This document shows positions 43,029 through 50,626 of a stretch of 64,000 nt of DNA, in pieces (positions within the stretch are counted from its first letter, which is position 1; each line of letters starts with the position of its first letter). The DNA comes from Flavobacteriales bacterium (lineage in GTDB: Bacteria; Bacteroidota; Bacteroidia; Flavobacteriales_F; PHOS-HE28), in NCBI GenBank assembly GCA_016705955.1, contig JADJKO010000002.1, positions 310,001 to 374,000 on the forward strand, read 5' to 3'. The notes below the pieces were generated by a model. That model worked only from the letters and a program-made list of their open reading frames with translations, was not told where the DNA came from and did no database searches. The position numbers and the translations under genes are program-made.

Positions 43029-43879
43029 TCGCCGCGAACGGCGTGATACAGTTTCACGCACTCCACGGCTTCACACACATCATGTACGCGCAGGAGGGAA
43101 GCGCCTTGCATCAGCGCGATCGTATTCAAGGCCGTGGTGCCGTTCAGCGCTTTCTCCGGACTGGTGCCCAACACAGCGTTGATCATCCGTTTGCGGGATA
43201 GTCCCACCAGAACGGGTGCGCCCAAGTGGGTCAACCGCTGCAAGGATGCGAGCAGCGCATAGTTGTGATCGACCGTTTTCCCGAATCCGAAACCCGGATC
43301 GATAAGCACGTCGGCGATCCCGGCCGCATGCGCTGCGCGCAACCGTTCGCTCAGGAACAGCGTGACTTCGGCCGCTACATCACCATACTTCGGTTCGTCC
43401 TGCATCATTGCGGGAGTGCCTTGCATATGCATGGCCACGTACGGCACACCCAGCGTTGCTACGGTCGGAAGCATCGCTTCGTCCAGTAGCCCGGCGCCGA
43501 TGTCATTCACCATGGACGCGCCTGCGGTCACGGCTTCCTTAGCGACACGAGCATGGTAGGTATCGATGCTCACCAGCGCTTCAGGGAACCGTTGATGGAT
43601 CGCCGCGATGACCGGCAGCACGCGGGCCAGTTCATCATCCTTTTCCGTTTCCGCAGCACCCGGTCGTGAACTGGCCCCACCGATATCGAGGATCGCTGCG
43701 CCATCGGCCAACATGCGTTCCACGATCCGCAACGCATTGTCCACGGTCACTCTGCTGGCCGCATGGAATGAATCCGGGGTAGCGTTGAGGATCCCCATCA
43801 CCAGCGGGAAGCGGACATCCACCAAGCGGTCCTTGATCCGCCACGTTGCACTGCCCGATGAAATACCTTCGCCCGCCAT
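43019..43879 (-). CDS. folP: Dihydropteroate synthase
   Basis: Folate enzyme (286 residues) that joins 4-aminobenzoate to dihydropterin pyrophosphate and is the sulfonamide target. TIM-barrel signatures: VMGILNATPDSF, ILDIGGASSRPGA, SIDTYHARVAKEA, MVNDIGAG, IDPGFGFGKTVDHN and VGLSRKRM. The ATG at 43879 is preferred because a GATCTTCG box ends seven bases before it and homology starts soon after; ATG 43909 is an alternative. Its 5' end overlaps the promoter and possibly the start of the divergent DUF1599 gene, an order often seen in this phylum. Confidence 0.95.
   Translation of the reverse strand: MAGEGISSGSATWRIKDRLVDVRFPLVMGILNATPDSFHAASRVTVDNALRIVERMLADGAAILDIGGASSRPGAAETEKDDELARVLPVIAAIHQRFPEALVSIDTYHARVAKEAVTAGASMVNDIGAGLLDEAMLPTVATLGVPYVAMHMQGTPAMMQDEPKYGDVAAEVTLFLSERLRAAHAAGIADVLIDPGFGFGKTVDHNYALLASLQRLTHLGAPVLVGLSRKRMINAVLGTSPEKALNGTTALNTIALMQGASLLRVHDVCEAVECVKLYHAVRGDQK
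43864..43871 (+). promoter_or_regulatory. -7-like box TACCTTCG for the DUF1599 gene
   Basis: Lies inside the first codons of folP and 36 bases before the DUF1599 ATG at 43908. Confidence 0.4.
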
Positions 43880-43886
43880 TACGGGC

Positions 43887-43894
43887 CGAAGATC
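43887..43894 (-). promoter_or_regulatory. -7-like box GATCTTCG for folP
   Basis: Seven bases before the ATG at 43879; interleaved with the opposing DUF1599 promoter, so the two transcripts would start about 20 bases apart and overlap. Confidence 0.45.
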
Positions 43895-43907
43895 GCTCGC
43901 CGAGCGC

Positions 43908-44450
43908 ATGGAAAAGACCCTCCTCCAATACGACGCTGTCATCAACGAATGCCATGCGCTCTTCGCCCAGAAGGCGAAGGACTACGGCACGGCATGGCGG
44001 ATCCTGCGCGTTCCTTCGCTTACGGACCAGATCTACATCAAGGCCCAGCGTATCCGCACACTTCAACAGGTAGGGGAGAGCAAAGTGGGAGAGGGGATCC
44101 GCCCGGAATTGATCGGTATCATCAACTATGCCGCGATGGCGTTGGTGCAACTCGAGCTTGGCGTGGCGGAGACGGTGGACATTGATGCCACGACCGCATC
44201 CGCGAAGGTGTTGGGGCAACAACGGACGGCGAAGGATCTGATGACGCGCAAGAACCACGACTATGGCGAGGCGTGGCGGAGCATGCGCGTGAGTTCGCTC
44301 GTGGATCTGATCCTCATGAAGTTGTTGCGGATCAAGAGCATCGAGGACAACCAGGGCAACACCTTGGTGAGCGAGGGGATCGACGCCAACTTTCTGGACA
44401 TTGTGAACTACGCGGTCTTCGCCATGATCCAATTGGACGAGGCGAGCTGA
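43908..44450 (+). CDS. DUF1599 domain protein
   Basis: Protein of 180 residues with two copies of the DUF1599 repeat (nucleotide-modification-associated domain 1): HALFAQKAKDYGTAWRILRV with SLTDQIYIKAQRIRT, and DLMTRKNHDYGEAWRSMRV with SSLVDLILMKLLRIKS. Each ends in an N-Y-A hydrophobic helix (IINYAAMALVQL, IVNYAVFAMIQL). The DYGxAW and E residues suggest a metal-dependent all-helical NTP-pyrophosphatase-like fold, but no activity is established. It is divergent from folP, as in other Bacteroidota, which hints at a link to folate or nucleotide metabolism. Confidence 0.9.
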   Translation: MEKTLLQYDAVINECHALFAQKAKDYGTAWRILRVPSLTDQIYIKAQRIRTLQQVGESKVGEGIRPELIGIINYAAMALVQLELGVAETVDIDATTASAKVLGQQRTAKDLMTRKNHDYGEAWRSMRVSSLVDLILMKLLRIKSIEDNQGNTLVSEGIDANFLDIVNYAVFAMIQLDEAS

Positions 44451-44618
44451 GCCCGTGTCCTTCTGTCCGCATCGCCTGCGGCGCTATTCACATTGGGTTG
44501 TTCGGAACCGGCGGCTCAGAGGTCGTCGCAACCCTGTCGAGCGGCGATATGTTCGCCCTCCGCTCACTCCGGTACGCTTACCACGACGGAAGGGGCGCTC
44601 ACCTAAATCTTCTCCATC

Positions 44619-45134
44619 ATGCGTGTGCTGCTTACCGCTGCCCTGCTCTTGGTCGCCCCGATCCTCAACGCTGCCCAGCTGCGTGTGCATGGGGTTGTTA
44701 CGGATGCTTCCTCCCGTGAACCGCTGAAGGAAGTGCTGGTCCGTGTGTACAAGGATGGTGTGAAACAACAGATCTCCTACACGGGGGTGGGTGGCCATTA
44801 CAACGTGGTGTTGGACAACAACGCGCAGTACGTCATCCGCTTCACTTTGAATGGCCGAGTGACCAAGTGCTTCGGCGTGGATACGCACGGGCCGGAGTGG
44901 GCCGGTGATCATACCATGAAGGATGTGGAGGTGGAGATGACGCTCTTCCCGCGCGTGGAAGGACTGGACCTTTCCTTCTTCGATATGCCCATGGGTTTGG
45001 CGCGGTTCAGCCCGATGACCGGCTTTTTGGACTGGAACTCCGAATACGAGGACAGGATCCGTCCGGAGGCTACACGGCTGGTAGCTGAAGTGATGGCCTG
45101 CCGGGAGGTGCTCACCGCCCAACTGCATCCGTAG
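44619..45134 (+). CDS. Exported CRD-fold protein, paralogue of the one at 42444
   Basis: Protein of 171 residues with signal peptide (RVLLTAALLLVAPILNAAQ) and the same architecture as the gene at 42444: LRVHGVVTDASSREPLKEVL, GGHYNVVLDNNAQYVIRF, DVEVEMTLFPRVEGLDLSFF and LDWNSEYEDRIRPEA (compare LNWDIEYTERRRPEI in the paralogue). The fold is that of carboxypeptidase regulatory domains; no function is known. It stands between DUF1599 and the BT_3928-type gene. The 168 bases before it show nothing certain. Confidence 0.65.
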   Translation: MRVLLTAALLLVAPILNAAQLRVHGVVTDASSREPLKEVLVRVYKDGVKQQISYTGVGGHYNVVLDNNAQYVIRFTLNGRVTKCFGVDTHGPEWAGDHTMKDVEVEMTLFPRVEGLDLSFFDMPMGLARFSPMTGFLDWNSEYEDRIRPEATRLVAEVMACREVLTAQLHP

Positions 45135-45189
45135 GGACCGCTACTTGTTGATCGGTTGTTAACGCGGGAAGCGCGCGATCGCCCCCGGC

Positions 45190-45197
45190 TATCTTCG
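45190..45197 (+). promoter_or_regulatory. -7-like box TATCTTCG for the BT_3928-type gene
   Basis: Ends 21 bases before the ATG at 45219; same octamer as before the tRNA gene. Confidence 0.45.
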
Positions 45198-45218
45198 GCG
45201 CTCATCGATCGGAAACAC

Positions 45219-46565
45219 ATGCGCACACTCGTCCTCTTCTGTCGTCTCATCGTTGGATCGCTCTTCATCGTCAGCGGCCTCATCAAGGCCAATGACCCGC
45301 TCGGCTTCTCCTATAAGTTGGAGGAGTATTTCGCCGAGAGCGCACTGAACCTGCCCGGGCTGATGGACTATGCGTTGGCGTTGGCCATACTCGCATGCCT
45401 TGCGGAGATCGTGCTCGGCTTTGCCATCCTTTTCGGTGGCCGTATGAAAGTGGCCACCGTTGCCATTCTCCTGCTCACGGTCTTCTTCGGGTGGCTCACC
45501 TACTACACAGCGACGTGTGATCCGCAAGGGACGTACTATGTCATGGTGAACGGCGCACCTATCGAACGGCCTGTGACCTGCGTGACGGATTGCGGTTGTT
45601 TCGGCGATGCGATGAAAGGCAGCATCGGGCGAAGCTTGACCCCGTGGGAAAGTTTCTCAAAGGATGCGATCCTCATGGTATTCCTTTTTCCGATCCTGCT
45701 TGCTGCGTTTGTGCGGAAGGATACGGGTTGGAATACGAAGTCCGACGACAAGATCCTGCTGCCCGGCGGTCTGTTGCTGGTCGCGATGTGGAGCTGGATC
45801 TTCACATGGTATGGGCCTGTCTGGATCACGTTGATCGGCTACGTCGGTTATGTGTTGATCAAACGAAGGATCGAGGCACCGAGATCGGAATGGCTCACCG
45901 CCGGTTGGGCATCGGTGGTTTCGTTGGTCTTCATCTGGTGGTGCTACACGCATTTACCGGTGCGCGATTACCGCCCGTATGCAGTGGGCAAGAACATCAT
46001 GGAAGAAAAGATCAGCAAGGCTCCGGTGAACCAGGTCTTCGTAAGCTACCTGAATAAGACCACTGGCAAAGCGGAGGAGTTCGACAGTGCAAAGCCCTAC
46101 CCTTGGGACGATCCGAATTACGAAGCGGTGGAGAACAGCACGCGGGTCGTGGAACTGGAAGCAGGGGTGATCTCACCTGTGCAGGACTTCCGCCTGACCG
46201 ACCGTGATGAATACGAACTCACGGATGACGTGCTGCACGCGGATCAACCCGTGTTGTTGATCACTGCGTACGACCTACGGAAATCGGATATCGGCAACCT
46301 CGCAGCGATTGCCAAGCTGGCTGCGGACGCACAGTCCAAGGGCTGGTATGTGTATGGCGTGTGTACCAACGATTGGCAGGTGGTGGATGATTTCAAGTTC
46401 CAGCACCAATTGGCGTTTGAATTCGTACGCTGTGATGAGAAGGTGATCAAGACCATGGTGCGGGCGAACCCGGGGATCATGGTGTTGAAGGACGGAACGG
46501 TGAAGGGCATCTGGCATGGCAATGATGCGCCGACGTTCGAGGAGGCGGAAGGGAAGGTGAAGTAG
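45219..46565 (+). CDS. BT_3928 family protein (DoxX-like membrane domain plus soluble domain)
   Basis: Inner-membrane protein of 448 residues. The N-terminal half is DoxX-like with a four-helix core (LIVGSLFIVSGLIKANDP, LALAILACLAEIVLGFAI) and a cysteine-rich loop TCVTDCGCFGDAMKGS conserved in this family, followed by more helices up to about residue 260. The C-terminal half is periplasmic or cytoplasmic and thioredoxin-like in its pattern (PVLLITAYDLRKSDIGNLAA, GIMVLKDGTVKGIW), but lacks a CxxC. The family is widespread in Bacteroidota next to folP and tpiA; its reaction is unknown, and a role in redox or methylamine-utilisation-like electron flow is only a guess. Confidence 0.85.
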   Translation: MRTLVLFCRLIVGSLFIVSGLIKANDPLGFSYKLEEYFAESALNLPGLMDYALALAILACLAEIVLGFAILFGGRMKVATVAILLLTVFFGWLTYYTATCDPQGTYYVMVNGAPIERPVTCVTDCGCFGDAMKGSIGRSLTPWESFSKDAILMVFLFPILLAAFVRKDTGWNTKSDDKILLPGGLLLVAMWSWIFTWYGPVWITLIGYVGYVLIKRRIEAPRSEWLTAGWASVVSLVFIWWCYTHLPVRDYRPYAVGKNIMEEKISKAPVNQVFVSYLNKTTGKAEEFDSAKPYPWDDPNYEAVENSTRVVELEAGVISPVQDFRLTDRDEYELTDDVLHADQPVLLITAYDLRKSDIGNLAAIAKLAADAQSKGWYVYGVCTNDWQVVDDFKFQHQLAFEFVRCDEKVIKTMVRANPGIMVLKDGTVKGIWHGNDAPTFEEAEGKVK

Positions 46566-46635
46566 GATCCGTTCGGCTTGAATGTTCGGGCAACTGGATC
46601 CCTCGATCCCGTCTTCATTTCAATTCCGCTCTAAC

Positions 46636-48867
46636 ATGAAACAACTCGCCGCTCTGGTCATTGGCCTTTCGACCGCTACGACAGTGCAAGCCATTACGGT
46701 GCAACTACAGATCTACGCTGCGACTTGCGTGGGAGACAACGGCGTGATCGTGAGCACGGTTTCGGGTGGCGCCCCACCGTACACGTACGCATGGAGCATG
46801 GGTGCTACGACGGACATTGTCTACAGTCTGGCACCAGGAACATACTCCCTCACCGTAACGGACAACTTGGGCGCGCAGGCCACGGTGAATTGCGAGGTGG
46901 CGCTGGTATCCCAACCCCCGAGCAACATGACCCCATTCGATTATTTGGGGCTGGGCGGCTTGGAACCGTGTTGGAATGGCGCATGCGATGGCGGCTTCCG
47001 TGTGCATTTGCTCCGGGTCATGGGTGGGTACTCCATCAGTACCACATTCAGTATGAGTTACATCGAGTTGCCCGAGGACGAGCCCAGTAACCTGGACTAC
47101 TACATCACCTACGAATTCCTGGGAGCCTGTGCTGGTTCGCCCATCACCTTGACGCTCTCCAGTGGCTGTGGAACCGGCACCAGCACTGTGACCCTCGACG
47201 CCTTGCCGGTACCACAAGTGAACACGCAACTGATCACCGCCAGCTGCAACGGGGCCGACGATGGAGCACTCTTCGGGCAGGTGCTACTAGCTGCGTCACC
47301 CAGTACCGGATGGACCCAGTCGTGGACCATGGTGGCGGTGGATGCACCCGTGGGAGGCAATGAGGTGGATCCCACACCGGCCTATTTCGACGCGGGCACC
47401 ACTCCGTTCCAAGTACTGGGCCTGCACCCAGGTATATGGGACCTGCTGTTCACCACCACGGAAAGTATTGGTAGCGCCCAGTTGCCCTGTCAGTATGCTT
47501 CGCCCTTTGTGATCCCCGACCTCGGCCCTGATTGTGCCACAGTGAGTGGTACCGTCCATTTCGAGACCGACATGGATTGCACACAGGATGCGCTGGAGGT
47601 AGGCATGCCCAACCAACTCCTGCGCGTAACACCGGGCCCCCTGTATGGCATCACCGCCACCGATGGCAGCTACGAGATCGCCGTTCCCTATGGTACTTAC
47701 GCCCTGGAACAATTGAACACGGATGCCGTGCAACTCTGTCCACCAATAGCGCCTATCGCATTCTCAGTCGGTGCTGGCAGTAATGCAGCGGTGGATATCG
47801 CTGATTCACTGACCACGCCCTTCGATATGGGTGTTTACCTCCTCAACAGCGTCTCCCGCGTTGGCTTACCCTTCAACTATGCCATCCACTTGGTCAACCA
47901 TACCGGCCATCCGGGCGAGAACGTGACGGTGACCCTCGACTTCGATCCGCTCTTCAGTTACATCGGATCCGCACCCGGGGTTTCCAGCAACGGCCCGGGG
48001 CAGGTGCAATGGACGCTGCCGGTTCTCGGGCCATTCGAAGGGCGTTGGCTGAATGTGCAGGTGCAAGTGCCTGCGAACCCTGCGTTGCTTGGGACCGTGC
48101 ATGTCGCAACAGCCGTCGCGCAAGGCACCACCTTCGATGGCAACCCTGCGAACAATTCGCACGGGATCACGCATACCATCGTGGCGAGCTACGATCCCAA
48201 CGACAAGCAGGCCATCACCAGCAGCGGGCAGAATGAGGCAGTGTACCTCTTGGATGTGGATGAGTACATCGATTACCGGATCCGCTTTCAGAACATGGGC
48301 ACTGACACGGCCTTCAACGTAACTGTAACGGACACCATAAGTCCGTTGCTCGACATGGCGTCGTTGCAGATCCTTGGTTCCTCGCATCCGTTCACCGCAA
48401 GCATCGCTACCGGCAATGTGCTCTCATTCACGTTCGCCAACATCAGGCTGCCGGATAGCAACGTGAACGAACCCGCGAGCCAAGGGCATATCGCGTTCCG
48501 CATCCGACCGGTGCCGGGCATCGCTATCGGTTCCACCATAGACAACACAGCGGACATCTACTTCGACTTCAACGATCCGGTGCGCACCACCACAGCTTCA
48601 CTTGAGGTCGGCATCACTACGAACTTGCACGAACCACATACCTCGGGTATTCGACTTTCACCTGTACCGGCGTCCGGGATGTTGAACATCCGAGCGGACG
48701 GCGCGGTGATCAGCGCCGTGCGCATAAGTGCGTTGGACGGCAGAACAGTCGGGAGTTTCGGCAACACCAATGTTGTCGATGTTTCGGCATTCGCTCCGGG
48801 CGTGTACATCCTAACGGTACGGACGCGGACGGGTGCAGAACTCAAAACACGGTTCGTGAAAGACTGA
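46636..48867 (+). CDS. T9SS type A cargo protein with DUF7619-like domain
   Basis: Secreted protein of 743 residues. Signal peptide (LAALVIGLSTATTVQA), then an SprB-like Ig repeat (GGAPPYTYAWSMGATTDIVY, APGTYSLTVTD), further beta-rich domains, a CRD-like part (VSGTVHFETDMDC...YGTYALEQL), and a conserved block beginning SYDPNDKQAI and including YRIRFQNMGTDTAFNVTVTD and IRLPDSNVNEPASQGHIAF, typical of the DUF7619 region that often precedes sorting domains. The last 80 residues (RLSPVPASGMLNIRADG to PGVYILTVRTRTG) form a T9SS type A domain. Adhesive or enzymatic function is not evident. Confidence 0.85.
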   Translation: MKQLAALVIGLSTATTVQAITVQLQIYAATCVGDNGVIVSTVSGGAPPYTYAWSMGATTDIVYSLAPGTYSLTVTDNLGAQATVNCEVALVSQPPSNMTPFDYLGLGGLEPCWNGACDGGFRVHLLRVMGGYSISTTFSMSYIELPEDEPSNLDYYITYEFLGACAGSPITLTLSSGCGTGTSTVTLDALPVPQVNTQLITASCNGADDGALFGQVLLAASPSTGWTQSWTMVAVDAPVGGNEVDPTPAYFDAGTTPFQVLGLHPGIWDLLFTTTESIGSAQLPCQYASPFVIPDLGPDCATVSGTVHFETDMDCTQDALEVGMPNQLLRVTPGPLYGITATDGSYEIAVPYGTYALEQLNTDAVQLCPPIAPIAFSVGAGSNAAVDIADSLTTPFDMGVYLLNSVSRVGLPFNYAIHLVNHTGHPGENVTVTLDFDPLFSYIGSAPGVSSNGPGQVQWTLPVLGPFEGRWLNVQVQVPANPALLGTVHVATAVAQGTTFDGNPANNSHGITHTIVASYDPNDKQAITSSGQNEAVYLLDVDEYIDYRIRFQNMGTDTAFNVTVTDTISPLLDMASLQILGSSHPFTASIATGNVLSFTFANIRLPDSNVNEPASQGHIAFRIRPVPGIAIGSTIDNTADIYFDFNDPVRTTTASLEVGITTNLHEPHTSGIRLSPVPASGMLNIRADGAVISAVRISALDGRTVGSFGNTNVVDVSAFAPGVYILTVRTRTGAELKTRFVKD

Positions 48868-48901
48868 TCGGGCTCGGATCGGGAGGGTATCTCCTGCTGT
48901 G

Positions 48902-48909
48902 CATCTTTG
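48902..48909 (+). promoter_or_regulatory. -7-like box CATCTTTG for tpiA
   Basis: Ends five bases before the tpiA ATG at 48915. Confidence 0.5.
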
Positions 48910-48914
48910 CGCAC

Positions 48915-49679
48915 ATGCGAACGATCGTAGCCGGTAATTGGAAAATGAACACCGATGCTTCCAGCGCCACCGCGTTGGTGGATGCGCTGGTCGGGAAGAT
49001 GGGCGGACAACCCGGGAACGTGGAGGTGGTGATCGCACCACCGTTCCCTTTCATCACGCAGGCTGTTGAGCGGGCGAAGGGATCCGGGATCATCGTAGCG
49101 GCGCAGGACTGCCACCAAGCGGAGAAAGGCGCATTCACCGGGGAGGTAAGCGCGACCATGCTGAAGAGCTTGGGTGTCGGTGCGTGCATCGTGGGTCACA
49201 GCGAGCGCAGGCAATACTTCGGCGAGAGCGATGCATTGATAGGGGAGAAAGTGGCGGCGCTCCTTGCGGCGGACATCATACCGATATTTTGCTGTGGTGA
49301 ACGGAAGGAGGAACGGGAGAGCGGCCGACATTTCGATGTGGTGACCGAACAGTTGAAGGGCGCATTGGGCAAGTTCACCAACGCGCAATTGGAACGGATC
49401 GTGATCGCCTACGAACCGGTCTGGGCGATCGGCACGGGCCTTACGGCATCCGCACAACAAGCGCAGGATATGCACGCGCACATCCGATCATTGCTGCACA
49501 CGCACGGGGCGTCCGTGGCCGGAGCGGTACCGATCCTATATGGCGGTAGCTGCAATCCTTCCAATGCGGAGGAGCTCTTTTCCCAACCCGATGTGAACGG
49601 CGGATTGATCGGCGGTGCATCCTTGGTTGCCGAGCAATTCATGGATCTGCTCCGCATCGCGGGTAAGGTGAAGCATTGA
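48915..49679 (+). CDS. tpiA: Triosephosphate isomerase
   Basis: Glycolytic enzyme (254 residues) that interconverts dihydroxyacetone phosphate and glyceraldehyde 3-phosphate. Active-site residues are all visible: N and K in VAGNWKMN, the catalytic His in VGHSERRQYFGE, Glu in AYEPVWAIGTG (loop 6 follows as LTASAQQAQ) and phosphate binding by LYGGSCNPSN and GGLIGGASL. Full length, no anomalies. The prmA gene follows after 95 bases, a gene order seen in related bacteria together with the BT_3928-type gene upstream. Confidence 0.98.
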   Translation: MRTIVAGNWKMNTDASSATALVDALVGKMGGQPGNVEVVIAPPFPFITQAVERAKGSGIIVAAQDCHQAEKGAFTGEVSATMLKSLGVGACIVGHSERRQYFGESDALIGEKVAALLAADIIPIFCCGERKEERESGRHFDVVTEQLKGALGKFTNAQLERIVIAYEPVWAIGTGLTASAQQAQDMHAHIRSLLHTHGASVAGAVPILYGGSCNPSNAEELFSQPDVNGGLIGGASLVAEQFMDLLRIAGKVKH

Positions 49680-49774
49680 CTTCACTCTCTTGTCCAGACC
49701 TGAAGTGCAATGGTCTTTTCCCGGTCGCGCTGAGGGCTTTTCCGAACAACGACCAACCTTCACCACGAACAACG

Positions 49775-50626
49775 ATGCCCTACACCGAAGTCACCTTCCT
49801 CCTGAGCCCCGTGGATCCGTGGCGCGACCTGCTCCAAGTGGAATTGGCGGATATCGGCTTCGATAGTTTCGAGGACGGGTTCACCGATCCCATCGGACCA
49901 TCGGGAGAACTGAAAGCCTACATCAGCAGCGACCGGTTCAATGAGTCCAAGCTGTCGACCTTGCTCACCCTTCGTGACCCTCATGTGGCGGTGAACTGGT
50001 CGGCGCTGGAGATCGCCGATCGGAACTGGAACGCCGAGTGGGAGAGCAGCTTCCAACCGGTGGAGGTCGGCGACTTCGTTCGGATCCGTGCGGATTTCCA
50101 CGAAGCAATGCCGGGGTTCACCCACGATCTCATCATCACCCCACGAATGGCCTTCGGCACCGGGCATCACGCTACCACCCGAATGATGGTCCAAGCGATG
50201 AAAGGACTTGATCTAACGGGAAAGAAGGTGTGTGATCTGGGTTGCGGGACCGGTGTGCTGGCCATCCTTGCGGAACGCATGGGCGCGACAGAGGTCCTCG
50301 CGATCGATATCGATCCCGGAGCGGTGGAGAATGCACGGCACAATGCAGGGCTGAATGGTTGTCACGCGATCACTGTGGAAAAGGGCGTGGCCGATTCCTT
50401 GAAGGGCCTCACGTTCGACGCTATTTTGGCCAACATCGAACGCAATGTCCTGCTCGATGCCATGCCGTTGCTAGCCGCTGCCATGCGTCCGGGTGCCGCC
50501 CTTTTTCTGAGCGGTTTCGTACCCGGCGATCGGCACATGCTCGCACAACGCGCCAAGGACCACGGCTTGGAACTTGCGGAACGCATGCAGGAAGGAGAAT
50601 GGGCACTCTTGGGATGCAGGAAGTGA
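49775..50626 (+). CDS. prmA: Ribosomal protein L11 methyltransferase
   Basis: SAM-dependent enzyme (283 residues) that trimethylates L11. The N-terminal substrate-binding domain (MPYTEVTFLLSP, GFDSFEDGF) precedes the methyltransferase domain with GTGHHATTRMM, VCDLGCGTGVLAILAERMGA and DAILANIERNVLL, the NPPY-like position being ANIER. The start at 49775 is preceded by CACGAACAACG and lies at the family's usual N terminus. The last bases overlap the ATG of the next gene (TGATG), so translation is coupled. Confidence 0.94.
   Translation: MPYTEVTFLLSPVDPWRDLLQVELADIGFDSFEDGFTDPIGPSGELKAYISSDRFNESKLSTLLTLRDPHVAVNWSALEIADRNWNAEWESSFQPVEVGDFVRIRADFHEAMPGFTHDLIITPRMAFGTGHHATTRMMVQAMKGLDLTGKKVCDLGCGTGVLAILAERMGATEVLAIDIDPGAVENARHNAGLNGCHAITVEKGVADSLKGLTFDAILANIERNVLLDAMPLLAAAMRPGAALFLSGFVPGDRHMLAQRAKDHGLELAERMQEGEWALLGCRK

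Noticed and set aside
50242..50625. 5' extension of the 1490-residue protein over the prmA gene
   Set aside because: prmA is intact in its own frame and a signal peptide begins at 50626.
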